Of a DNA stretch of 64,000 nt, positions 50,754 through 59,896 are shown piece after piece. The notes beneath the pieces are model-generated. The model searched no databases. It worked only from the letters and a program-made list of their open reading frames with translations, and was not told the origin of the DNA. Both the position numbers and the translations under genes were made by a program. The DNA lies in assembly GCF_031599675.1 (NCBI RefSeq), contig NZ_CP134223.1, positions 4,712,001-4,776,000 of the forward strand, read 5' to 3'. Numbering within the stretch: position 1 is the first letter of the stretch; every line of letters starts with the position of its first letter. Source of the DNA: Paenibacillus pedocola. GTDB taxonomy: Bacteria > Bacillota > Bacilli > Paenibacillales > Paenibacillaceae.

Positions 50754-52037
50754 TTAATTGGCCAAATCAACAGGACCCGGTACAGGTGCTTTGCGGCTGA
50801 TGCGTGCACCCAGCTTCTGAAACAGCTTCTCGATACCGTCATAGCCCCGGTCAATATGGTGCGCCTGCTCGACTACAGTAGTTCCCTGGGCTGCGAGTCC
50901 GGCAATTACCAGAGCGGCTCCTGCCCGCAGATCGGTTGCTTCCACTGTTGCTCCATACAATCGCTGCACACCGCGGATAAACGCCCGGTTTAAATCAATG
51001 GAGATATCCGCACCCATCCGGGCCATCTCCTCCACATGCTTAAAGCGTCCCTCGAATACCGTCTCTTTAATGACACTGAAACCGTCGGCCAAAGACAGCA
51101 GCACCATCACCTGAGACTGCAGATCCGTTGGAAAGGAGGGATACGGTGAAGTTACTATTCTCTCTACCGCACGTGGACGTCCTATGCAACTGATATTAAT
51201 TATATCATTGCAAACTGTAATTTGAACACCTGCCCGCCTCAGCACATGGATGAGCGAAGTTAAATGCCCTGCATTCGTATGGGTCAGCGTAACACTGCCG
51301 CGTGTGGCTGCTGCGGCAATCATTACCGTTCCGGCTACAATCCGGTCCGGAATAACCTCATACGTGCAGGGGTACAGCTTATTCACGCCTTGGACCGTAA
51401 TGGTATCGGTACCAGCACCGATAATCTGAGCGCCCATCGCATTCAGGAAATTCTGCAGATCCTGAATTTCCGGCTCTCTGGCCGCCCCCGATATTGTGGT
51501 CGTTCCCACTGCCTTAGCAGCGGCCATCATAATGTTTTCTGTCGCCCCAACACTGGGATAGTCAAGATGGATGTCACTTCCAGTCAGCTTTGCAGCCCGG
51601 CAGGTAATTCGTCCATTACTCTCCTCAATCTCCGCTCCAAGCAGCTTAAGGCCCTGGAGATGAAGGTCTATCTTGCGTTCCCCAATCGCACAGCCTCCCG
51701 GCTGATAAATCGTCACTTCTCCAAATCTGGATAATAATGGCCCCATCAAAAAAATAGAAGATCGCATTTGCCGCATTAGATCCTCTGGAACATGGGAAGT
51801 GCTTAAGGAAGACGTATCCATCGTCACAGTCTCCGCCTCATGCGCAGTCACGCAGCCCAGCCGTTCCAGGATATTCAGCATCGTCTCGATGTCCAGCAGC
51901 TTCGGCACATTGTGCAGTGAGTGAACTCCTTCGGCCAGCAGGCTTGCCGCCAGGATCGGCAGCGCCGCATTTTTTGCTCCATGGATACGTATGGTGCCTG
52001 ACAGGGGATTTCCACCCTCAATCACCAATTTGTCCAA
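50754..52037 (-). CDS. murA: UDP-N-acetylglucosamine 1-carboxyvinyltransferase
   Basis: The start is TTG 52037 (MDKLVIEGGNPLSGT), seven bases after a near-perfect GGAGGTGAT; 427 residues. The fosfomycin-target Cys is in the PGGCAIGERKIDLH loop; the catalytic NAALPILAASLL (KN at about 22) and ATENIMMAAAKA are conserved. It makes the first committed peptidoglycan precursor. In Bacillus this position in the cluster is held by murB. A 240-base leader upstream has a palindrome and a hairpin. Confidence 0.97.
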   Translation of the reverse strand: MDKLVIEGGNPLSGTIRIHGAKNAALPILAASLLAEGVHSLHNVPKLLDIETMLNILERLGCVTAHEAETVTMDTSSLSTSHVPEDLMRQMRSSIFLMGPLLSRFGEVTIYQPGGCAIGERKIDLHLQGLKLLGAEIEESNGRITCRAAKLTGSDIHLDYPSVGATENIMMAAAKAVGTTTISGAAREPEIQDLQNFLNAMGAQIIGAGTDTITVQGVNKLYPCTYEVIPDRIVAGTVMIAAAATRGSVTLTHTNAGHLTSLIHVLRRAGVQITVCNDIINISCIGRPRAVERIVTSPYPSFPTDLQSQVMVLLSLADGFSVIKETVFEGRFKHVEEMARMGADISIDLNRAFIRGVQRLYGATVEATDLRAGAALVIAGLAAQGTTVVEQAHHIDRGYDGIEKLFQKLGARISRKAPVPGPVDLAN

Positions 52038-52094
52038 TGTATCACCTCCGAGATTACCGCTCACCCACCACTGGCACTTCCCATATAAGGACCA

Positions 52095-52182
52095 TGAAAT
52101 GTGCGGGACAGCCTTTCCCGCTTTCTCATTTCACAAACCGGTAGTGCCCTGGGTGATTGTCACGATTATAGGATTATCCTAT
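52095..52182 (-). promoter_or_regulatory. murA leader: hairpin and palindrome at candidate promoter
   Basis: On the minus strand a TATAAT (52165-52170) overlaps the perfect palindrome ATAGGAT-T-ATCCTAT (52168-52182). Downstream, TGAAATG/CATTTCA and GCGGGA/TCCCGC form a nested hairpin (52095-52133) in the expected RNA. No good -35 is visible. Confidence 0.4.
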
Positions 52183-52275
52183 GTTCATAACCCCGGGTGT
52201 GTGACAGAAGGAGGTCAACAAGAACCGTATGCGCCTAATCCGGCTTGACGGCCCTGTAAGGACAAGAACAGCGGC

Positions 52276-53391
52276 CTATTTTTTGCGCTTGGCTACAAGC
52301 CGCCGCAATTCGCTGACGACCAGCGCGGCAGAATCTCTTTTGCCCAGACGCCTGGACGATTCTGCCATGCTGCTCCGCAGAGACTGCGACCCGATAATCT
52401 GCTGGACGGCCTCATGCAGCGCCTGCCCCGTTAAATCCTTCTCCAGCAGCACGACAGCCGCACCTTCCCGTTCCAGCTGCCTTGCATTCGCTTCCTGATG
52501 ATTGTTCGTCACATTCGGGGACGGAATAAGGACGGAGGGAATGCCCAGTGCCGTGATCTCAGCCAGAAAAGAGGCGCCCGCCCGGTTCACAATCAGTGAG
52601 GTGCAGGCCAGAACCTCCGGCATATTGTGCACATATGGGAGAATATGCAGCCAGCTTGGTTCTCCTCCAAGCTTTTGGCGCAGGGCCTTGCGGGTTTCCT
52701 CAAAATAAGACTCGCCGGTTACATACACATAATGAACACCATTACCCTTACCCACAAACGGGGTCATTTCAATCATCGCCCGGTTAATGGCCTTGGCTCC
52801 GCCGCTGCCTCCGACCACAAGCACCACTGTGCTCCCGTCCGGGATGCCAAGTGAGGCATAGCCGCGCTTCGGACTGGCGGCTGTCACTGTTGTAGCCCGG
52901 GGGTTACCGGTGTAAATAACGTTTTTGCCGCTCGGAAAGGCTGATTCAGTGCCTTCAAAGCTTACTGCCACTGTATCGGCATAGCGGCTCAGAAACTTGT
53001 TGGTAAGACCGGGAATGGCATTCTGCTCATGAATAAGTGTCGGAATTCCCAGACGGGAAGCTGCGTACACTACCGGTCCGCATACATACCCGCCGGTACC
53101 GATGACTACATCCGGTTTGAACTCTCTAAGCATTTCTTTGGAGGCTTTGACCCCCCTTAGAAAACGCATCACCGTCTTCACATTGTCCATGGAGAGCTTC
53201 CGGCGGAAGCCGGTAATGTCGATGGCTTTAAAAGGAAGGTTCTCCTGCGGAACAAGCCTGCTCTCTAGACCGCGTTTACCGCCGATATAGAGAAAGGCTG
53301 ATCCGCTTTCTTCTGCTTCCAGCTGCCTGGCGACGGCAACGGCGGGATAAATATGTCCCCCCGTACCACCGCCGCTTAATACGATACGCAT
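52276..53391 (-). CDS. murG: UDP-GlcNAc:lipid I transferase
   Basis: ATG 53391 follows GAGGTGAAAGAC; 371 residues. The N-terminal loop GGGTGGHIYPA, VVIGTGGYVCGP, HEQNAIPG and the UDP-GlcNAc site HNMPEVLACTSLIVNRAGASFLAEI are all present. It converts lipid I to lipid II on the inner membrane face. It is preceded by spoVE with a five-base gap. Confidence 0.97.
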   Translation of the reverse strand: MRIVLSGGGTGGHIYPAVAVARQLEAEESGSAFLYIGGKRGLESRLVPQENLPFKAIDITGFRRKLSMDNVKTVMRFLRGVKASKEMLREFKPDVVIGTGGYVCGPVVYAASRLGIPTLIHEQNAIPGLTNKFLSRYADTVAVSFEGTESAFPSGKNVIYTGNPRATTVTAASPKRGYASLGIPDGSTVVLVVGGSGGAKAINRAMIEMTPFVGKGNGVHYVYVTGESYFEETRKALRQKLGGEPSWLHILPYVHNMPEVLACTSLIVNRAGASFLAEITALGIPSVLIPSPNVTNNHQEANARQLEREGAAVVLLEKDLTGQALHEAVQQIIGSQSLRSSMAESSRRLGKRDSAALVVSELRRLVAKRKK

Positions 53392-53396
53392 GTCTT

Positions 53397-54494
53397 TCAC
53401 CTCGCATAACGGGATAAATTCAGTAAAATGCCGAGAGCTGTGAGCATCAGGGTAAGTGATGAACCGCCGTAGCTGATCAGCGGAAGCGTAATGCCCGTAA
53501 CGGGCATCAGGCCGATCACTACGCCGATGTTGATGATGACCTGAACGGCCACCATGCTGACAATTCCGACGGCCAGATAGCTCCCAAACCGGTCAGGCAG
53601 GCTCATGGCAACCTTCATCCCCCGCCAGATCAGAATCAGGAACAGGCTCAGCACTGCGAGCCCCCCGATGAACCCCAACTCCTCAGCCAGGATGGAAAAA
53701 ATAAAATCAGTCTGCGGCTCCGGTACATAGCTGTACTTCTGCCGGCTCATGCCCAGACCAAGACCGCCAAGACCGCCGGGACCAATCGCATAGAGGGACT
53801 GGATAATCTGATAACCGGCGCCGAGCGGATCGGACCAGGGGTCCAGGAAGGCCGTGATCCGCTGCAGCCGGTAAGGGGCGGCGGCGACCAGGCCGGCAAA
53901 TCCCGCGGCCCCAAGCGCGCCGAGCGAGAGCAGATGCTTCATCCGGGCTCCCGCCGTAAAGACCATCATCAGAGCCGCACCGAACATTACAGTACCTGTA
54001 CCGAGATCCGGCTGGAGCATGATCAGCGCAAACGCAGAACCGATCAGCGCAAGCGGAGGCAGCAGGCCACGCGTGAAGGTGGAAATATCATATTCCTCCT
54101 TACCCAGCCAGTTGGCCAGGAACAGGATCATCCCCATCTTCATGAATTCGGAGGGCTGAATACCGAAGCTGCTGATTCCCAGCCAGCTGCGCGCCCCGCC
54201 CCGGACCACTCCGATACCCGGCACCAGTACCAGAACGAGCAGAATAAAGCAGAGAATCAGCGCAGGTCTGGCGAATTTCTTCAGCACGATGTAATCCGTG
54301 TTAGCGGTAAAGAACATCGCGCCTAAGCCTAGTCCGGCGAATAACAGCTGTCTTTTGACAAAATAAAACGAATCGCCATAATTGCGGAAGCCCAGAACCG
54401 ATCCGGCGCTGTATACCATTACCATGCCGATAACCAGCAAAGCAAGGATGGGAATCAGCAGCCAGATGTCAGGCGCATGACGCGATTTGTTCAT
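53397..54494 (-). CDS. spoVE: SpoVE/FtsW-type SEDS glycosyltransferase
   Basis: ATG 54494 follows AAGAGGTGTGCTCCTG; 365 residues and about ten membrane helices. SEDS marks are GARSWLGISSFGIQPSEFMK, FIFSILAEELGF and the C-terminal LISYGGSSL. It polymerises lipid II, probably with the transpeptidase SpoVD encoded nearby. SpoVE serves spore cortex synthesis in Bacillus subtilis; here, since no other FtsW is in the cluster, a role in vegetative division is also possible. Confidence 0.92.
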   Translation of the reverse strand: MNKSRHAPDIWLLIPILALLVIGMVMVYSAGSVLGFRNYGDSFYFVKRQLLFAGLGLGAMFFTANTDYIVLKKFARPALILCFILLVLVLVPGIGVVRGGARSWLGISSFGIQPSEFMKMGMILFLANWLGKEEYDISTFTRGLLPPLALIGSAFALIMLQPDLGTGTVMFGAALMMVFTAGARMKHLLSLGALGAAGFAGLVAAAPYRLQRITAFLDPWSDPLGAGYQIIQSLYAIGPGGLGGLGLGMSRQKYSYVPEPQTDFIFSILAEELGFIGGLAVLSLFLILIWRGMKVAMSLPDRFGSYLAVGIVSMVAVQVIINIGVVIGLMPVTGITLPLISYGGSSLTLMLTALGILLNLSRYAR

Positions 54495-54543
54495 CAGGAG
54501 CACACCTCTTGCATCCGTAGTAGGGGCTTATCCACCCCCCTAC

Positions 54544-55962
54544 TTAAAGGTTATGCACCGCCTCTTTAAAAATACGCCCGCGCTCCTCATAGGAGGTAAA
54601 CATATCCCAGCTGGCACAGGCAGGAGACAGGAGAACAACATCTCCCGCTTCCGCTATGGCGGAAGCCTCCCGCACAGCCTCTTGCAGCACGGCAGCGGCA
54701 CTCTCCCCATTATCGACGGAGATGACATGCTTTACTCCTGCCAGGCTGGCGACCTTTGCCAGCTTGTCCTTTGTCTCTCCCAGCAGAACTACACCTTTCA
54801 CCCCGCCGAGGACAGGCAGCAGCTCCATATAATCGGAACCGCGGTCAAGGCCTCCTGCAATCAGTACTACCGGCTGTTTAAAGGAGCCCAGGGCCATCGT
54901 AGTCGCCTTAGAATTGGTAGCTTTGGAGTTATTGAAATAAGCTGCCCCGGCCTTATCCGCCACATATTCCAGCCTGTGCTCGACTCCGCGGAAGGAGGCT
55001 AATACCTCGCCTAACACAGCAGGATCAGCTCCTGCGGCAATGGCAATACCGCAGGCAGCCAGTGCATTCTCCACGTTGAAGCGGCCCGGCAAGCCGATAG
55101 TATCTACTTTGGCAATCTCTGTCTCGCTTTCGGAATAGTCGCGGTAGATGATAACCCGCTCCAGCTCATCCTCGGTATCTGGTACATAAGATGGCCGGAC
55201 AAAGATACCCTGGACCAGTTCCTCGGTCATGGAGAAGGGAAGGATACCTGCTTTGATATAAGGAACGAGCTCACGGCAGACCGGGTCATCCCAGTTTAAC
55301 ACCGCTGTATCACTTGGCCCCTGGTTGGCAAACAGCTTGGCTTTGGAGGCCACATAATCCTCCATGCCGCCATGATAGTCCAAATGGGTCTCCGCCACAT
55401 TCAGCAGTGCCCCTACCTTAGGACGGAACGTCTCGGTTCCTTTGAGCTGAAAGCTGCTTAGCTCCACCACCATCCAATTGTCCTCATCTGCTTCCTGCGC
55501 GGCCTGACAGAGCGGCGTACCGATATTGCCGGCGACAATCGGTCTCATTCCGGCAGCATCGAGCATACGCCCGACCCAAGTGGTTGTGGTCGTCTTACCG
55601 TTAGAACCAGTGATGCCGATCATCGGTGCCGCACAAATACGGTAAGCCACCTCTACCTCGGTTACAACTTCAATGCCAAGCTCCAGCGCTTTTTGTACAG
55701 GAGGCACCGAATAAGCGATACCCGGATTTTTAACTACAAGGCTCACGCCTTCATGAATCAGCCCGTCCGGATGTCCGCCGCATATAACAGAAATTCCCAA
55801 AGATTCCAGTTCGGAAGCTTCGGGACTTTGATCTCTTTCCTTTTTATCATTGACCGTTACAACCGCGCCGCGTTCATGCAGCACCTTGGCCACCTGGACG
55901 CCGCTTTTCGCGAGCCCCAGGACGACCACTTGCTTACCCCGGTATTCATCTGGATGCTTCAT
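54544..55962 (-). CDS. murD: UDP-N-acetylmuramoyl-L-alanine:D-glutamate ligase
   Basis: 472 residues. The P-loop is GITGSNGKTTTT (about 115-126), with an N-terminal Rossmann domain (VVVLGLAKSGVQVAKVL) and a C-terminal NNSKATNSKAT stretch. It adds D-Glu to UDP-MurNAc-L-Ala. ATG follows AAGGGGTTGTAAGGA, three bases after mraY ends. Confidence 0.97.
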   Translation of the reverse strand: MKHPDEYRGKQVVVLGLAKSGVQVAKVLHERGAVVTVNDKKERDQSPEASELESLGISVICGGHPDGLIHEGVSLVVKNPGIAYSVPPVQKALELGIEVVTEVEVAYRICAAPMIGITGSNGKTTTTTWVGRMLDAAGMRPIVAGNIGTPLCQAAQEADEDNWMVVELSSFQLKGTETFRPKVGALLNVAETHLDYHGGMEDYVASKAKLFANQGPSDTAVLNWDDPVCRELVPYIKAGILPFSMTEELVQGIFVRPSYVPDTEDELERVIIYRDYSESETEIAKVDTIGLPGRFNVENALAACGIAIAAGADPAVLGEVLASFRGVEHRLEYVADKAGAAYFNNSKATNSKATTMALGSFKQPVVLIAGGLDRGSDYMELLPVLGGVKGVVLLGETKDKLAKVASLAGVKHVISVDNGESAAAVLQEAVREASAIAEAGDVVLLSPACASWDMFTSYEERGRIFKEAVHNL

Positions 55963-55965
55963 TCC

Positions 55966-56931
55966 TTACAACCCCTTGCTCAAGATTAGTCCCACTGCCG
56001 CCAGCACCAGACTTACCGCCCAAAAGGTGGTGACGACTCTCCATTCCGACCAGCCACCCAGCTCAAAGTGATGATGAATCGGGCTCATTCTGAAAATGCG
56101 CTTGCCGCGCGTCTTAAAGGAGGCCACCTGCAGAACAACAGACAGCATCTCAATGACAAACACGCCGCCGATTACCACAAAGAGCAGTTCACTTTTGGTC
56201 ACAATGGCAATTGCCCCAATCGCACCGCCGATACCGAAGGAACCAAAGTCTCCCATAAATACTTTGGCCGGATGTGCATTGAACACAAGAAAGCCGAGTA
56301 CTGCACCAATCATAGCCGCTGCGCACACCCCTGCTGCAATCGATGTAGCCTGCATGGCCACTACGGCAAAGGCGGCAAGTGCAATGGCACTCACACCGGA
56401 CAACAATCCGTCTACGCCATCTGTAAAATTCACGGCGTTCGTGACTGCCATCATCATGATCACAATGAACGGATAGTAGAACCACCCGCCCCAGTCAAAG
56501 CTGATGTCTGTACCCGGAATGCTAATTCCAGTATTGTGGCCGGCATTATTCAGCAGGATACATAACACGATGCCCACCAGAAGCTGACCCGCCAGCTTCT
56601 GGCGTGCGGTAAGTCCGAGTGAACGTTTAAAGGCAATCTTAATATAGTCATCCAGAAACCCGATCAGCCCGTAGCCGAGCGTAGCCACCAGAAGGACATA
56701 AAAGTCCGAATTCACCACGGAAAATTTCAAAAAAGATAACGTGAACGCCACCATGATGATAATTCCGCCCATTGTAGGCGTGCCCGCTTTTTTCAAGTGG
56801 GATTGCGGTCCGTCGTCACGTACTTGCTGTCCGAATTTCATCCTGCGCAGCAGCGGAATGATGAGCGGAGCGGCAATGACCGCAAGGATAAAGGATACAG
56901 CAATTGTCAGCAGCAGAAGTTGATAATCCAT
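55966..56931 (-). CDS. mraY: Phospho-MurNAc-pentapeptide translocase
   Basis: 321 residues, ten membrane helices. The catalytic aspartates are in GFLDDYIK and NFTDGVDGL, and HHHFELGGWSEWRVV is the conserved MraY C-terminal loop. It transfers phospho-MurNAc-pentapeptide to undecaprenyl phosphate to give lipid I. ATG follows GGAGGGGGTGTACCC. It is 21 bases after murF. Confidence 0.97.
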   Translation of the reverse strand: MDYQLLLLTIAVSFILAVIAAPLIIPLLRRMKFGQQVRDDGPQSHLKKAGTPTMGGIIIMVAFTLSFLKFSVVNSDFYVLLVATLGYGLIGFLDDYIKIAFKRSLGLTARQKLAGQLLVGIVLCILLNNAGHNTGISIPGTDISFDWGGWFYYPFIVIMMMAVTNAVNFTDGVDGLLSGVSAIALAAFAVVAMQATSIAAGVCAAAMIGAVLGFLVFNAHPAKVFMGDFGSFGIGGAIGAIAIVTKSELLFVVIGGVFVIEMLSVVLQVASFKTRGKRIFRMSPIHHHFELGGWSEWRVVTTFWAVSLVLAAVGLILSKGL

Positions 56932-56952
56932 GGGTACACCCCCTCCATTAAT

Positions 56953-58362
56953 TTAGGTCTGATTAAAATGTTCATTCAGGCTGTGCAGCACCTCTTCCAG
57001 GCGCATGCCCCTGGAGGCTTTGAACAGCACAATATCCTTGGCACTGCATTTACTGTTCAGGACCGAAGACAGCTCTGCCTTGTCTGTAAAGGCAAACACC
57101 CGTTCAGGGCCGAATTTCTCCGTAGCGGCCTCAGCTAGCCGGGCAGCAAGCGGACCATAGGCAAACACCAGATCGGTTAATGCCGGATCAAGATATTCAC
57201 CGATTTCCCGGTGGAAATCCACTTCCTCCGGACCCAGTTCCAGCATGTCCCCCAGCACAGCGATCCTGCTGCCGCCGGTTTTCATAGACTGCAGCACATC
57301 AATCGCCGCTTTCATCGAGGTTGGACTCGCATTATAGGCATCATTCAACAGTGTCAGGCCGGATGCGGTCATCATCACTTCAATCCGCATGCCGGTCAGC
57401 TTGAGCCGTTTCAGCCCCTCTTCAATGTTTGCCTCGGTTACCCCATAATGGCGGGCAACTGCCAGTGCGGCCAACGCGTTGATGACATTATGGCGTCCGG
57501 GAAGCGGCAATGTAAAGGCACGCTCCTCAGCGAGATAGCGGGTTGTAAACGTCATACCTCCGGGATGCGTCATCATCCCGGTAGGATAATTATCGTTATC
57601 TGCACTCAAACCGAAACGTAGCGTCTGCATACGTGCAGGGGCGTAGAAAGATGGCTCTGCCATCACTTCCGCGAGTAAAGGTTCATCGCCGTTGTAGATA
57701 AGCAGTCCTCCCGGCTTTAGCCCTTCAGCGATTTCCAGCTTAGCCCGGGCAATTTCCTTACGCGAGCCAAGCTGCAGCAGATGCGATTCGCCTATGTTGG
57801 TGATAACCGCTACATCAGGAGCAGCAAGCGAAGCGAGCAGGGCAATTTCCCCCCGGGAGCTCATGCCCATCTCCAGAATAGCAATTTCAGTGTTCTCGCT
57901 CATCGAGAGTACAGTAAGCGGCAAGCCGATATGATTATTGAAATTCCCCTGGGTTTTGTGAACCTTATACTGGCCCTCCAAAAGAGCAGTAATCATATCC
58001 TTCGTTGTCGTTTTGCCGTTGCTGCCCGTGATCGCCACAACCTGCGGGGCTGCTTCATTTAAATATGCAGCAGCCAGCTTCTGCAGCGCAGCCAGCGTAT
58101 CCTCAACCAGAATGACAGCACCGCCATCCGGTGAAGGTCCCTTGTCATGCTGCCACAACGTGGCAGCAGCTCCGGCAGCCAAAGCCGCCGCACTGTAATG
58201 ATGCCCGTCAAAGTTGTCTCCGGCCAGCGGCACAAACAGGCAGCCTGTCGTAATTTTACGTGAGTCGGTAACGACCCCAGCAATCTCCATATCCGTATCT
58301 ACAGCGGAAACCAGTTCTCCTCCGCACATGGCAGCGATTCTTTGCAGCGTTCTTGTAATCAA
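56953..58362 (-). CDS. murF: UDP-MurNAc-tripeptide:D-Ala-D-Ala ligase
   Basis: Start TTG 58362 overlaps the murE stop in TTGA; 469 residues, normal for MurF. P-loop AITGSNGKTTTKDM, NDAYNASPTSMKAAIDVL and GDMLELG are signatures of the family. It completes the UDP-MurNAc-pentapeptide. AAGGGG lies nine bases upstream of the start. Confidence 0.97.
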   Translation of the reverse strand: MITRTLQRIAAMCGGELVSAVDTDMEIAGVVTDSRKITTGCLFVPLAGDNFDGHHYSAAALAAGAAATLWQHDKGPSPDGGAVILVEDTLAALQKLAAAYLNEAAPQVVAITGSNGKTTTKDMITALLEGQYKVHKTQGNFNNHIGLPLTVLSMSENTEIAILEMGMSSRGEIALLASLAAPDVAVITNIGESHLLQLGSRKEIARAKLEIAEGLKPGGLLIYNGDEPLLAEVMAEPSFYAPARMQTLRFGLSADNDNYPTGMMTHPGGMTFTTRYLAEERAFTLPLPGRHNVINALAALAVARHYGVTEANIEEGLKRLKLTGMRIEVMMTASGLTLLNDAYNASPTSMKAAIDVLQSMKTGGSRIAVLGDMLELGPEEVDFHREIGEYLDPALTDLVFAYGPLAARLAEAATEKFGPERVFAFTDKAELSSVLNSKCSAKDIVLFKASRGMRLEEVLHSLNEHFNQT

Positions 58363-59846
58363 TAGCTTCGGCCCCTTATAACATCTTTGGCAACAAGACG
58401 GTCATCGAAATCATGAACCACTCCGCCAATCAGCTGATAGGTCTCATGACCTTTCCCCGCAATCAATACTACATCTCCGGGGCTTGCCATTTCAATAGCT
58501 TTTGTGATCGCCTCCCGGCGGTCCGGTATCATCTCATAGCTGTCCTGTGCCACGCCGTCTTCTGTCAGCCCGGCCTCGATATCCTGCAGAATCAAGAGCG
58601 GATCCTCCGTCCGGGGATTATCGGAAGTAACAAAGACATGATCGCTGTACTTCGCGGCAATCTTGCCCATGAGCGGCCGTTTGGTCTTATCTCTGTCTCC
58701 GCCGCATCCGAACACAGTCAGCACCTTGCCGCCGGCAAATTCGCTGACCGCTCTCAGTACATTCTCCAGGCCATCCGGTGTATGGGCATAGTCAACAATG
58801 ACTGCATAATCCTGGCCTGCATCGACTGACTCCACACGTCCATCCACACCGGCTACAGATTCCAGACTGGTCTTGATCTCTTCCAGCGGAACATCTTCAA
58901 GCAGTGCGGCTGTAATTGCAGCAAGTGCATTGTAGACATTAAACTTACCGACCATACGCAGCGAAATGTCAGCCTCTCCCTTAAACGTATCCACATGGAA
59001 AAAAGTTCCCTTTGACGTGATCGATATCTGCGAAGCTCTAACATTCGCTTTGCTGTCAATACCGTATGTAATCACTTCCGCTGCGGTTTGGGCGGCAAAA
59101 TAAGCAGTCGCCTCATCATCGGCATTCAGCACGGCATATTTGCGTTCTTCTTTCCATGGCGAAATCACATTTCCAAGACGTGAGAAGAACAGCCCTTTTG
59201 CTGCTCGGTACTCCTCCATCGTATGATGGTAATCCAGGTGGTCCTGGGTTAAATTCGTGAAAATAGCTGTGCGGTAATCTGTACCTTTCACCCGTCCCTG
59301 ATGGAGCGCATGGGAAGATACTTCCATCACGCAGCACTCCACACCCTTCAGAGCCATATCATTCAGCGTGCGCTGCAGCTCCAGCGACTCTTGTGTAGTA
59401 CCTGACGCCGTGTAGGTCTGGCCGTCATAACGCAGCTGGATCGTACCGATCAGCCCTGTCTTTACTCCATGATCCGCCATAATCCGTTCGATCAGATAGG
59501 TGGTCGTTGTTTTACCGTTCGTTCCGGTCACACCAATCATCTTCATCCGGCTGCTCGGCGAGCCGAAAAAGGCATTGGACAATACGGACATCGCAAACCG
59601 GCAGTCATCTACGATTAGCTGCGGCAGATCAATATCCAGCTTCCGTTCGCAGACAAGAGCAGAAGCGCCTTTTGCCGCTGCCTGCGGTGCGAACTCGTGA
59701 CCATCCACCGTAAAACCCGGGAGACAGATAAACAGGTCACCCGGTTTAACTTTGCGGGAATCCGCCTGAATATCTGAAATCTCAGTTTCCCCATCCCCGT
59801 ACAAACGCGAAGCCGCGAGACAAGAAGATAATTCTTTAATTTTCAT
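58359..59846 (-). CDS. murE: UDP-MurNAc-dipeptide:meso-diaminopimelate ligase
   Basis: ATG 59846 follows AGTGAGGGATTAGTT; 495 residues. P-loop GVTGTNGKTTTTYL, and the substrate-selecting motif DNPRTEDP, whose DNPR form marks meso-DAP enzymes as opposed to lysine-adding ones. It adds the third residue to the stem peptide, implying a meso-DAP cell wall, in agreement with the DapL-like gene in this window. Confidence 0.98.
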   Translation of the reverse strand: MKIKELSSCLAASRLYGDGETEISDIQADSRKVKPGDLFICLPGFTVDGHEFAPQAAAKGASALVCERKLDIDLPQLIVDDCRFAMSVLSNAFFGSPSSRMKMIGVTGTNGKTTTTYLIERIMADHGVKTGLIGTIQLRYDGQTYTASGTTQESLELQRTLNDMALKGVECCVMEVSSHALHQGRVKGTDYRTAIFTNLTQDHLDYHHTMEEYRAAKGLFFSRLGNVISPWKEERKYAVLNADDEATAYFAAQTAAEVITYGIDSKANVRASQISITSKGTFFHVDTFKGEADISLRMVGKFNVYNALAAITAALLEDVPLEEIKTSLESVAGVDGRVESVDAGQDYAVIVDYAHTPDGLENVLRAVSEFAGGKVLTVFGCGGDRDKTKRPLMGKIAAKYSDHVFVTSDNPRTEDPLLILQDIEAGLTEDGVAQDSYEMIPDRREAITKAIEMASPGDVVLIAGKGHETYQLIGGVVHDFDDRLVAKDVIRGRSY

Positions 59847-59896
59847 AACTAATCCCTCACTCTGCAATTTCGGATAAGAAGATATACTTACCACTA

